A DNA stretch of 64,000 bases from positions 62,001 through 126,000 of the forward strand of contig CALOAX010000017.1 in assembly GCA_942491485.1 (NCBI GenBank), in the 5' to 3' direction. Under the pieces are notes generated by a model. That model was not told the DNA's origin and did not search any database. It saw only the letters and a list, made by a program, of their open reading frames with translations. The position numbers and the translations under genes were made by a program. This document shows positions 57,351-64,000 of this stretch, in pieces. The first letter of the stretch is position 1; every line of letters begins with the position of its first letter. This DNA is from Desulfoluna sp942491485. GTDB taxonomy: Bacteria; Desulfobacterota; Desulfobacteria; Desulfobacterales; Desulfolunaceae.

Positions 57351-58526
57351 TTATCGCTTGCCAAAAACCCGCTTCATGTAATCGAGGTATCCCTGGTCGT
57401 CACACATCTGCTTGCCCGGAGAGTCGGAGAGTTTTGCCACGGGGGTGCCCTGGCAGCGGGTCATCTTTATGACGATCTGAAGGGGCTCGCCCACCACGTC
57501 ATTGGTGAGGTTGGTGCCGATGCCGAAGTAGTTGATGAGGCGGCCCTGGAAGTGGCGGGCGATCTCAATGGCCCTGGGGAAACTGAGGCCGTCGCTGAAG
57601 ACCGCCACCTTGGAAGGGGCGTTGATGCGCAGGCTCTCGTAATGGGCGATGAGTTTTTCGCCCCACTCGATGGGATCGCCGCTGTCGTGGCGGCATCCGT
57701 CAAAGAGCTTGGCGAAGTACATGTCAAAATCTTTTAAAAAGGCGTCAAACCCGGCCACGTCGGAGAGGGCGATCCCGAGGTCTCCGCGGTACTCCTGGGC
57801 CCAGTGTTCCAGGGCGAACTTCTGGCTGTCGGCAAGTCTCGGGCCCAGGGCCTGGCAGGCCATGAGCCATTCGTGGGCCATGGTTCCCACGGGGGTGAGG
57901 TCGTATTTCCAGGCGTAGTAGACGTTGCTGGTGCCCATGAAGTTGTCGGGAAGGGCGCTTGTCAGCTCTTTGATGACGGTTTCATGCCAGTCTCTGGAAT
58001 ACCTTCGGCGGGTTCCGAAATCGGAGAATTTGAGTTGAAGCCCCTTCTTGTTTTCCTCTTTGACCAGATCGATCTTGGTGCGGAGCCGTTTGAGGCCGTC
58101 ATCTAAGTCTGCATCCGGATGGTGGTGTCGAAAGTAGACCTCATTGATGATGGCTAAGACCGGTACCTCATAAAGAATGGTGTGGAGCCAGGGGCCCTTG
58201 ATCTTGAGGACATAGTCTTCGCCTTCCATTTCAGCGGTAATGAACTCGCGGTTGAGACGGAAAAGGCGGAGGAACTCAATGAAGTCACGCTTGATGAAGC
58301 GCAGGCCTTCAAGAAATTCAAGTTCGTCATTGGAGAATCGAAGGCGACAGATATGGTCGAGCTCTCGGTCCACGTCCTCAAGGACTGGTGCGAAGTCGAT
58401 ACCGAGATTCCGGCAGCGGAACTCATACTCCACCTCCGCCCAAGGGAACTGATGAAGAACGCCCTGCATCATGGTGAGTTTATACAGGTCGGTGTCCAGC
58501 AAAGATTGAATGATCGGGGTTGTCAA
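57351..58526 (-). CDS. pncB: Nicotinate phosphoribosyltransferase
   Basis: Makes nicotinate mononucleotide from nicotinate and PRPP, the entry step of NAD salvage. The protein (391 residues from TTG 58526) starts near the family sequence TTPIIQSLLDTDLYKLTMMQ GVLHQFP and continues through FGTRRRYSRDWHETV (the phosphorylated His region), GTSNVYYAWKYDLTPVGTMAHE, DSGDPIEWGEKL and IFS-like AVFSDGLSFP. The TTG has GGAG nine nt upstream; a longer ATG frame to 58676 adds 50 unlikely residues. It is the first gene of the NAD-salvage operon with nicotinamidase and the HAD-NrtR protein. A family A repeat abuts its stop. Confidence 0.93.
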   Translation of the reverse strand: MTTPIIQSLLDTDLYKLTMMQGVLHQFPWAEVEYEFRCRNLGIDFAPVLEDVDRELDHICRLRFSNDELEFLEGLRFIKRDFIEFLRLFRLNREFITAEMEGEDYVLKIKGPWLHTILYEVPVLAIINEVYFRHHHPDADLDDGLKRLRTKIDLVKEENKKGLQLKFSDFGTRRRYSRDWHETVIKELTSALPDNFMGTSNVYYAWKYDLTPVGTMAHEWLMACQALGPRLADSQKFALEHWAQEYRGDLGIALSDVAGFDAFLKDFDMYFAKLFDGCRHDSGDPIEWGEKLIAHYESLRINAPSKVAVFSDGLSFPRAIEIARHFQGRLINYFGIGTNLTNDVVGEPLQIVIKMTRCQGTPVAKLSDSPGKQMCDDQGYLDYMKRVFGKR

Positions 58527-59123
58527 CGGATGGATCTCCACTGTTGTGGCGCCGGAAAGGCGAAATCGTTTCAGCAGGTGCCCCTGCCCGGGGTCACCAG
58601 GAGTCAGTCTCCACTGCTTGACTGCGGCGGAGGGTGAATGCATTGAGCCCTGATGGTCGTAATAAAGGCGCTTCAACCGGGGGTTGGCGGTCTTTGGGGA
58701 TCATCCGAGCGTAGGCCAAAGGTATACCCACCACACCAAATGTCAAGTTGAATTTATGTCGTTTATACCAAAACTATAAACCAGGGGAGATACGCAGGCA
58801 ATCCCAAAGGCTGGCGGTGGTCTACGCCCCCTTGGTTTTGTCTTTGATTTTGCCTTGGCATGGGAAAAATCCGGGCACCTGCTGTGGGGTTTGTCTGTGC
58901 ATGATCATTCGTGGTGATATTCTTTTACCCCAGCACGGGTCTGCTCAGGGTCGGTTTATTTTAAGTGTGATGTTTTTAACCTGAAAACAACGTTTTAAGC
59001 ATGATAATGACACTATTTTGAGCTTTGTTTCGCTTTTGATAGGCTTTCTGCATGGTCCGACCCCATACTGCACATTCTGCTTAAGGGGTTACGCAAGAAT
59101 TAAATGCACAAATCCCATAATAA

Positions 59124-59208
59124 TGCCGCTGTGGTTTAACCTGAGGAACGAGGGGTAAAGCGCTGCGGCTACCAGCGTTCAAGGTGGCTCACCTTGCCGC
59201 CGGAGGCA
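59124..59208 (-). repeat. Family A element, full copy
   Basis: GCCGCTGTGGTTTAACCTGA GGAACGAGGGG, CGCTGCGGC, CGTTCAAGGTGGCTCACCTT and GCCGCCGGAGGC, 95 bp from the stop of the alcohol dehydrogenase gene. The rest of the gap 58527-59303 has no supportable gene; the GGGGAGGGG/CCCCTCCCC pair near 59248-59275 may be its terminator. Confidence 0.9.
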
Positions 59209-59303
59209 TTGTTTTATGTATGTTTTATTTTTGCGCCAGACCTAAAGGGGAGGGGGAATCTCCCCTCCCCCTGGTATGGCATTACGTGGCGTCAGTGTTG
59301 GGC

Positions 59304-60455
59304 TTAGACGTTGATCGCTGTTCCGTTATAACACGCCTGGTAGATTGCTTTGATCTCGTCAAACGTTGGTTTTCTGGGGTTGAACAGGGTGCAGGGGTCC
59401 TTCAAGGCATTTTCAGTCAGGGTGTCCAACTTAGCGTCCCACTCTTTTTCATCAATGCCGTACTCTTTCAGTGAGCCTGCAACGCCTGTAGATGCACGCA
59501 GATTTGATACTTCCTGTGCAAACTCTTCAGCGGTTGATTTGCCGGACAAAGCAGCCAGGTCCTCATACTTGTCGGTGACCTTGGCGTTGAAGCGAATGAC
59601 GTTGGGCATCAGGATCGCATTGCCGCAACCGTGGGGTACGCCGAAGGTGCCGCCGATCTGGTGGGACATGGAGTGAACAATACCCAGCCATACGTTGGTA
59701 AAGGCCATGCCAGCCATACAAGAGGCATCGTGCATGGCCTGGCGCGCTTCCAGGTTTTCGGGTTCTTCGACGGCGGTGAGAAGGGTCTTGAACACCAGGT
59801 CAACGGACCCTTTGGCCAGGGCGTCGTTGTAACGGTCTGCGATATTGGAAACATACGCTTCAACACCATGGCTCAGGGCATCAAGACCGGTATTGGCGGT
59901 CACGTGCTTGGGCATGCTGGCGCACAGCTCACCATCGATGATGGCCACATCAGGGGTCAGCTCGTGGGACACGATGGGGTACTTTGTCCCCTTTTCTCTG
60001 TCTGTAATCACAGAAAGGCCCGTGATTTCGGTGCCAGTACCACTTGTTGAGGGGATGGCAACGAAAATAGCCTTATTGCGCATGGGCTTCACAGCGAAGG
60101 GGGCAGCCAGCTCTTCAAGCGTTGACTCTGGGTACTCATAAAAAACCCACATGGCCTTGGCCGCATCAATGGCAGAACATCCACCCAAGCCGATAACAAT
60201 GTCAGGCTGCTCCCGGGTGAAGAACTCAGCACCTTTCAAAACGGTTTCAATGGATGGATCTGCCTCTACGCCAGCAAAAACAGCGGATTTAATATTCGCT
60301 TCAGCTAAGAAGTTTTGAGCTTTTTCCAACACCCCGTTATTCTTAGCGGAGTTGCCGCCAATAACAATAACAGCCTTGCTGCCTTTGACCTCTTTCAGGT
60401 TCTCAAGGGTGCCTAAGCCGTGGAAGATTTCTTTGGGGACGATAAATTTTGTCAT
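59304..60455 (-). CDS. Iron-containing alcohol dehydrogenase
   Basis: A 383-residue group III alcohol dehydrogenase using ATG 60455 (AAAGGAACATC upstream). Signatures: VIVIGGNSAKNNGVL, IGLGGCSAIDAAKAMWVF, AIPSTSGTGTEITGLSVITD, TGLDALSHGVEAYVSN and SMSHQIGGTFGVPHGCGNAIL with the metal-binding His residues. It resembles 1,3-propanediol/butanol-type dehydrogenases; likely substrates are short alcohols and aldehydes. It diverges from an HxlR regulator, and two palindromes lie between them, suggesting control by that regulator. It differs from the ErcA-like enzyme at 32723. Confidence 0.93.
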   Translation of the reverse strand: MTKFIVPKEIFHGLGTLENLKEVKGSKAVIVIGGNSAKNNGVLEKAQNFLAEANIKSAVFAGVEADPSIETVLKGAEFFTREQPDIVIGLGGCSAIDAAKAMWVFYEYPESTLEELAAPFAVKPMRNKAIFVAIPSTSGTGTEITGLSVITDREKGTKYPIVSHELTPDVAIIDGELCASMPKHVTANTGLDALSHGVEAYVSNIADRYNDALAKGSVDLVFKTLLTAVEEPENLEARQAMHDASCMAGMAFTNVWLGIVHSMSHQIGGTFGVPHGCGNAILMPNVIRFNAKVTDKYEDLAALSGKSTAEEFAQEVSNLRASTGVAGSLKEYGIDEKEWDAKLDTLTENALKDPCTLFNPRKPTFDEIKAIYQACYNGTAINV

Positions 60456-60578
60456 GATGTTCCTTTTTATTATGGGTGACACGTTCGTATCAGTGTAAAG
60501 CCAGCGTGTTCCGATCACGCATTCTCTGGACGTTTTTTGTCCGGCGAGGGGCACTAAACCTTTTTTCGAATTACCTGT

Positions 60579-60592
60579 AAAGTAGGTACTTT
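60579..60592. promoter_or_regulatory. Candidate operator, AAAGTA-GG-TACTTT
   Basis: Perfect 6-bp inverted repeat with a GG centre, in the gap between the alcohol dehydrogenase and HxlR genes. HxlR-family operators are known to hold such TAC/GTA-type palindromes. Confidence 0.5.
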
Positions 60593-60622
60593 TCCGTGTT
60601 TCAGTATGCATTTGGTGGCGTG

Positions 60623-60638
60623 GTTCCCAAAAGGGAAC
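60623..60638. promoter_or_regulatory. Candidate operator, GTTCCC-AAAA-GGGAAC
   Basis: Perfect 6-bp inverted repeat with an AAAA spacer in the same divergent gap. It could be a regulator site or a hairpin; not separable by sequence alone. Confidence 0.45.
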
Positions 60639-60797
60639 TATCTTCCGCTTTGGTTCAATTTCGTGTTATGGCAGGGGATGTTTGTGGTGGCGGGTTGCCG
60701 GGAAGGTGCCTTTCGGGCAAGGTGGTGGAAGGTAAAACCGTAAAAAAAATGTGATACGATAGATGACAGAGCAGAAATGGAAGGCTGGAGGTGAGTG

Positions 60798-61157
60798 ATG
60801 CCTGAAGACAGGACCCATAAAGTCAGTTGCAGTTCGTATGTCAATGAAGTGGAGATCGCCTTTGAGGTCCTATCCGGAAAGTGGATTCCTCTTATCGTCT
60901 GGACACTCTCGACAGAAGGCACCAAACGATTCGGAGAGCTCAGAAAGCTCATGCCGTCGGCAACCCAGAAAATGCTGACTCAACAGCTAAGAGCCCTTGA
61001 AAAGCATGGGATCGTCCACAGAAAAATATATCCGGAAGTCCCTCCGGTTGTGGAGTATTCCCTTACAGATATCGGTAAAAAACTTGGCCCCATATTAAAG
61101 GACCTCAACGCATGGTCCACCGAGTACCTTGCAGGTCGGAATTCCAGTACGAAATAA
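60798..61157 (+). CDS. HxlR-family winged-helix transcriptional regulator
   Basis: A 119-residue regulator. The HxlR pattern is clear: VSCSSYVNEVEIAFEVLSGK WIPLIVWTLSTEG, FGELRKLMPSATQKMLTQQL RALEKHGIVHR and VPPVVEYSLTDIGKKLGPIL. GGAGGTGAGTG supports ATG 60798. HxlR proteins respond to aldehydes, quinones or other reactive electrophiles, which suits its position opposite an alcohol dehydrogenase gene. Cys11 of the mature numbering could be a redox sensor; that is inference. Confidence 0.94.
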   Translation: MPEDRTHKVSCSSYVNEVEIAFEVLSGKWIPLIVWTLSTEGTKRFGELRKLMPSATQKMLTQQLRALEKHGIVHRKIYPEVPPVVEYSLTDIGKKLGPILKDLNAWSTEYLAGRNSSTK

Positions 61158-61243
61158 CTCTGGCACCTGCAGGTGCAGTGGGCCCACGCATTTTTGATGC
61201 GGCGCTCCTGCATGCCAAGAAACGTGCACTCATCTGAATAAAC

Positions 61244-61283
61244 AAAGCCCGTTCCCATACATCGTGGGGGAACGGGCTTTTTT
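61244..61283 (+). terminator. Terminator of the HxlR gene
   Basis: AAAGCCCGTTCCC (61244-61256) and GGGAACGGGCTTT (61268-61280) are perfect 13-bp arms, followed by TTTTTT. It lies 87 nt after the stop codon. Confidence 0.9.
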
Positions 61284-61320
61284 GTTACCGCATACAATCA
61301 GTACTTCGGGGGGATGGGGG

Positions 61321-61340
61321 CGGCCATTGCCGCCGGAGGC
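61321..61340 (-). repeat. Family A terminal fragment
   Basis: CGGCCATTGCCGCCGGAGGC: the GCCGCCGGAGGC end only. Confidence 0.55.
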
Positions 61341-61460
61341 AGCCAAGACTATTGTTTTTAGTTTATTATTCCTGATAACGGGAGAAGGCACCGCTGAGTT
61401 TATAAACAAGCAATGGGCGATAGGTCATAGGCAATCGGTGGGGCGCATCTCACGTTGAAC

Positions 61461-61543
61461 GCCCGTACGCTTTGGCCCGAGGTACGAGGGACAAAGCGCA
61501 CGGGCAACTAGTTTTCGAGGTGGCTCACCTCGCCGCCGGAGGC
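61461..61543 (-). repeat. Family A element, full copy
   Basis: GCCCGTACGCTTTGGCCCGA GGTACGAGGGACAAA, GCGCACGGGC, TTTTCGAGGTGGCTCACCTC and GCCGCCGGAGGC. It ends 40 bp from the ChaN gene stop, GGAGGC end towards the gene. No gene was found in the rest of 61158-61582. Confidence 0.9.
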
Positions 61544-61582
61544 TGGGCTTTTTGTCCGGCTATGGTCATTGAGGGTAATCAC

Positions 61583-62539
61583 TTACTCCGTCTGAACGGT
61601 GTATTCGCGAATCGGCAGGTCGGAGTGGAAGGGTGGGAGGGGCTCTCCCTTCTGGGGTGGCCTGATTGTGATGATGAGAACCGATGCCTTGGGGGCGTAG
61701 AGGGCCAGGTGCTCGGGGATGCCCAGGCCCCCTTCGCAGTGAAAGGCACCTGTGATGTGCATGACGAGGGTTTCGGGGCGTTGTTGCATGGCCTCGGCGA
61801 TGGACCAGGCCATGGTGGCGTCCCAGAGGGCCTGGGAATCTGGGTTGATACCGAAGGGCTTTTTGGCGGGCATCTCTCCATGGGGGCTTGCCTTCTCACG
61901 TTTTTTGGGGGTGTTTTCTTTGAAACGCTCTTCCAGGGCTTTGAGCTTGGCCCGGTAGGCAGGAGATGCCTCTTTGTAGGGCAGGGGGGCGATCCAGTTC
62001 AACGCTTCGGGGCTGAGCCGAGTGAGGGATTCTTTTCCTTCACGGGCCACAAGGTTCACGTATCGCCTCGGGGCATTGGCCGCAATGACCGGGGATCCCT
62101 TCTCTTTGGCGAGGTTTATCATCTTTCGGTACGAACGGCTGTAGTTGCCCCAGGGGCGTGAGGCTGCCATGAAGTGGAGCTCGGTGATGAGCCCTGCCAG
62201 GTATTCGTCGGTGACAGGCTGCAGGTCCCGGGCCAGCATTTCTAACGAGAGGGCCACCCGGGGCGGTTTGCCCTTCGTCGTTCGACGCTCAATGAGACCC
62301 TTGAGCAGGGCGTATTCAAGGTGGTGGGCCGCCGGGTTGTCATGGGTTTCCCCCACCAGCACAATATCCGCCCGAAGCGCCTCGTCAAAGAGCGATTCCT
62401 GGCTTACCTCAGAACCGTCGGGTCCTGTGATGGTGTAACGCGGAGGCTCCATGGCCTGGGTGTCAAGGGTTTTGCATCCGGATGTGAAAAGAAGTGCGAC
62501 CAGGGCAAGGACGATGGCATGCATGGGACGGAGTTTCAT
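61583..62539 (-). CDS. ChaN-family lipoprotein
   Basis: A 318-residue lipoprotein (start ATG 62539, GGAGG upstream) with signal peptide and lipobox LLFTSGC. The body matches the ChaN-like family: ADIVLVGETHDNPAAHHLEY, RVALSLEMLARDLQPV, GSPVIAANAPRRYVNLVARE, and HITGAFHCEGGLGIPEHLAL, the conserved His/Glu set of this haem-binding/TIKI-like fold. ChaN relatives bind haem at the outer membrane and are linked to iron uptake. A linker of about 40 residues rich in Lys/Glu/Pro lies near 210-240. It stands alone. Confidence 0.88.
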   Translation of the reverse strand: MKLRPMHAIVLALVALLFTSGCKTLDTQAMEPPRYTITGPDGSEVSQESLFDEALRADIVLVGETHDNPAAHHLEYALLKGLIERRTTKGKPPRVALSLEMLARDLQPVTDEYLAGLITELHFMAASRPWGNYSRSYRKMINLAKEKGSPVIAANAPRRYVNLVAREGKESLTRLSPEALNWIAPLPYKEASPAYRAKLKALEERFKENTPKKREKASPHGEMPAKKPFGINPDSQALWDATMAWSIAEAMQQRPETLVMHITGAFHCEGGLGIPEHLALYAPKASVLIITIRPPQKGEPLPPFHSDLPIREYTVQTE

Positions 62540-62596
62540 GAGCACCTCCAGTTAATTAGGGGACGCTTTTCGAATCTGTTCAGTTAAAAAAAAACA

Positions 62597-62630
62597 GCCT
62601 CCGGCGTCGAGGTGGGCCACCTCGAAAGCG
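62597..62630 (+). repeat. Family A first module
   Basis: GCCTCCGGCGTCGAGGTGGG CCACCTCGAAAGCG. It lies 57 bp upstream of the ChaN start. Confidence 0.7.
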
Positions 62631-62719
62631 GGATTTGGTTGTTTTTAACGCAGGAGGGGATAAGGGGCTACGACACCTCACCGGGGTGTCGTGAAAACGG
62701 GTTTAGAATCCCTGCAGCG

Positions 62720-62757
62720 AATGATCTGGGCCGGAGGATTGTACGGCCCGGATCATT
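62720..62757 (-). terminator. Hairpin, probable terminator of fxsA
   Basis: AATGATCTGGGCCG and CGGCCCGGATCATT pair with one wobble around a 10-nt loop, 20 nt beyond the fxsA stop. No T-tract is seen, so the call is moderate. A second short hairpin, ACGACACC/GGTGTCGT, lies at about 62669-62691. Confidence 0.5.
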
Positions 62758-62777
62758 CCTAATCAGGTTTCCATGTG

Positions 62778-63173
62778 TTAATAGTTCCGATGGATGCGGA
62801 TGCTGCCGTCCTGGATGCGTCGATTGAGAGCGGTCCTGGCCCAGGCTTTGATGCGGTTCCTGGAGGCGGGGATCAAGAGGAGGATGCCGGCGCAGTCGGT
62901 GAGAAGGCCCGGTGTGACGAGAACGATGCCTGCGATGAGGATCATGAGGGCGTCGATGAGCTCTTCGGCCGGCATGATGCCCTGATCCATGCATTCCCGG
63001 ATTTTGAGGACGGTCTGAAGTCCCTGGATCTTGGCAAGGGAAGCGCCGGCGATGCCGGTGCCGATGACCAGGGCAATGGCGGCAAAGGGGCCCATGGCAG
63101 AGCCCAGCTTGATGAGGAGCCAGAGCTCAATGACGGGAACTAAGGTGAACAGAAGAAAAAGGCGTAAAACCAT
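62778..63173 (-). CDS. fxsA: FxsA-family membrane protein
   Basis: A 131-residue inner-membrane protein of the FxsA family, known in E. coli for affecting exclusion of phage T7 by the F plasmid. It has four hydrophobic stretches and the conserved PVIELWLLIKLGSAMG, TGIAGASLAKIQGLQ, and LIAGIVLVTPGLLTDCAGIL segments. ATG 63173 follows TGGAGAA; an upstream ATG at 63197 would add eight residues. Its molecular role is unknown. It stands alone. Confidence 0.93.
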   Translation of the reverse strand: MVLRLFLLFTLVPVIELWLLIKLGSAMGPFAAIALVIGTGIAGASLAKIQGLQTVLKIRECMDQGIMPAEELIDALMILIAGIVLVTPGLLTDCAGILLLIPASRNRIKAWARTALNRRIQDGSIRIHRNY

Positions 63174-63302
63174 GGGGCAATTCTCCATTGAATGCATAAG
63201 AGTCGACCGCAGTTATGCGGTTTCACCACAAGATGTGACGGATTTGGTAAATGTCAAGTTCGGGGATGATTCAAAATAGCTTGCCTTCTATGGTCAAAGT
63301 GT

Positions 63303-63385
63303 GCCTCCGGCGGCAAGGTGTGCCACCTTGAAAGCAGGTTGCAAATGCGCTTCGCCCCTCGTTCCTCGGGGCAAATCACATTCGC
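63303..63385 (+). repeat. Family A element (first of a near-identical pair)
   Basis: GCCTCCGGCGGCAAGGTGTG CCACCTTGAAAGCAGG, then GCAAATGCGC, CCCCTCGTTCCTCGGGGCAA and CACATTCGC. Followed by a family D element at 63422. The unit recurs 220 bp later. Confidence 0.9.
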
Positions 63386-63421
63386 TTTTTATTTTAGTGT
63401 AAATCTAAAGACAAAGACTAA

Positions 63422-63473
63422 ACCTGTTCGTCAAATGTTTCAAAGGCTTGGCCCCCGACATGGCCACCGGAGG
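63422..63473 (+). repeat. Family D hairpin element
   Basis: CCTGTTCGTCAAATGTTTCA AAGGCTTGGCCCCCGACATG GCCACCGGAGG. A slightly diverged copy of 63642. Confidence 0.75.
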
Positions 63474-63522
63474 TAACTTTAAGCGCGTTGCCTTTTATGG
63501 TTAAAGTTCAGGGCAAAAGCCT

Positions 63523-63605
63523 GCCTCCGGCGGCAAGGTGTGCCACCTTGAAAGCAGGTTGCAAATGCGCTTTACCCCTCGTTCCTCGGGGCAAATCACA
63601 TTCGC
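63523..63605 (+). repeat. Family A element (second of a near-identical pair)
   Basis: Differs from 63303-63385 at only a few positions. The preceding stretch GCGTTGCCTTTTATGGTTAA also matches 63281 onwards, so the whole block 63281-63705 is a tandem duplication of an A plus D unit. Confidence 0.9.
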
Positions 63606-63641
63606 CTTGGGCTTTGGATTTATCCAAGGGTGTTTTTCAAA

Positions 63642-63694
63642 ACCTGTTTATCAAACTTTTCAAAAGTTTGGCCCCCGGCAGGGCCGCCGGAGGC
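63642..63694 (+). repeat. Family D hairpin element
   Basis: ACCTGTTTATCAAACTTTTC AAAAGTTTGGCCCCCGGCAG GGCCGCCGGAGGC. Nearly identical with 45065-45114. Confidence 0.85.
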
Positions 63695-63708
63695 ATCTTT
63701 AAGCTGGC

Positions 63709-63742
63709 TGCCTCCGGCAGCGAGGTGAGCCACCTCGAAAGC
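63709..63742 (+). repeat. Family A first module
   Basis: GCCTCCGGCAGCGAGGTGAG CCACCTCGAAAGC, directly after the family D element. The gap 63174-63961 has no other content apart from these repeats and the terminator below. Confidence 0.8.
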
Positions 63743-63892
63743 AAAATGCAATGGCGTTTGTTGCGGGCTATGCCAGTTATCGGAGCCGGAGAGTGATACG
63801 GTGTCGTATCTTTGATAGCGCTGACTCTCATTGAGGGGGGAGGGTTGTGGTGCGACTTGGGGTTTGCGCAGGGGCGGGCCAGACGGTTTGAA

Positions 63893-63943
63893 GAAAAAAA
63901 GCCCCTTTCGCTTTCATGCCTCGGCATGAAAGCGAAAGAGGGC
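63893..63943 (-). terminator. Terminator of a gene beyond the right edge
   Basis: CTTTCGCTTTCATGC (63905-63919) and GCATGAAAGCGAAAG (63924-63938) form a perfect 15-bp stem with loop CTCG. On the minus strand the stem is followed by GGGGC and a run of seven T (plus 63894-63900). It fits a factor-independent terminator for minus-strand transcription entering from the right. Confidence 0.85.
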
Positions 63944-63961
63944 GTGTGAGACAGTGACGGG

Positions 63962-64000
63962 CTATGGCTTTCGCCTTCTGAACGACGGATTTATTCGGGT
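63962..64000 (-). CDS. Possible C-terminus of a gene beyond the window
   Basis: On the minus strand the last 39 bases read T-R-I-N-P-S-F-R-R-R-K-P and stop TAG at 63962-63964, 20 bp before the strong terminator. The distance to the terminator suggests a real gene end, but 12 codons are too few to identify it. Confidence 0.35.
   Translation of the reverse strand, partial: TRINPSFRRRKP

Noticed and set aside
63303..63742. CRISPR array suggested by regularly spaced repeats at the right end
   Set aside because: Repeats are 50-85 bp palindromic elements of two families at uneven spacing, without uniform unique spacers or cas genes.

Overview
The window looks like a chromosomal segment of a Gram-negative, anaerobe-like bacterium, most plausibly a Desulfobacterota (former deltaproteobacterial) lineage. 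The basis is indirect: outer-membrane and periplasmic proteins, a 741-residue monomeric NADP isocitrate dehydrogenase, two iron-dependent alcohol dehydrogenases, several chemoreceptors and hybrid kinases, a sigma-54 activator and CmoA/CmoB. No rRNA, tRNA or CRISPR array was seen, so the taxonomy is an inference. About 49 intact, partial or probable coding genes and three gene remnants are supported. Gene density is modest because many intergenic gaps are packed with short palindromic repeats.

Layout. 1-1754: N-terminal part of a large secreted passenger-type protein running off the left edge. 2.7-4.8 kb: folA-thyA and two small conserved genes. 5.6-13.6 kb: icd, a DUF4474 exported protein, an SRPBCC protein, ppnP, a lipocalin fragment, a small exported protein, a pentapeptide-repeat protein and an intact Blc-type lipocalin. 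13.6-21.2 kb: a minus-strand signalling cluster of two hybrid sensor kinases and a receiver-GGDEF diguanylate cyclase. 21.2-30.5 kb: a transposase remnant, then a chemosensory cluster (CheA-like, CheW, two intact chemoreceptors, one broken one). 31.2-38.4 kb: a sigma-54 PAS regulator overlapping an ErcA-like alcohol dehydrogenase, a DUF2860 barrel, and a CPBP protease/TetR pair diverging from a DUF6920 gene across a clear TetR-type operator. 38.5-52.9 kb: M20 amidohydrolase, EamA exporter, cmoAB, a hotdog thioesterase, acylphosphatase, RhlE-like helicase, Hsp20, a tandem-RHH protein with an RlmN-like enzyme, and endonuclease IV. 53.2-58.5 kb: a small zinc-ribbon protein, a tyrosine-phosphatase-like protein, a 190-bp tandem repeat and an NAD-salvage operon (pncB, nicotinamidase, HAD-NrtR fusion). 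59.3-64 kb: a second Fe-ADH diverging from an HxlR regulator, a ChaN lipoprotein, FxsA and a repeat-filled right end.

The genome-level signal that stands out is the repeat landscape. A modular palindromic element (called family A here) occurs about 29 times. It sits in intergenic gaps, often directly against a gene end: two genes use its TGA as their stop codon, pncB stops directly beside a copy, and nfo appears to use its GGAGG as ribosome binding site. Other families are a small TTAG-flanked MITE-like element with 13-bp terminal inverted repeats (family B, one copy nested inside a family A element), an ACCACGAAG/CTTCGTGGT palindrome (C), a CAAACTTTT/AAAAGTTTG hairpin (D) and a GCCGCACTCC inverted repeat (E). 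I do not recognise these families; whether they are known elsewhere needs a database search.

The most unusual proteins are a HAD-NrtR fusion at the end of the NAD-salvage operon, a CheA-like protein that has lost both the phospho-accepting histidine and the N-box asparagine, and a protein made of two similar ribbon-helix-helix-like segments.
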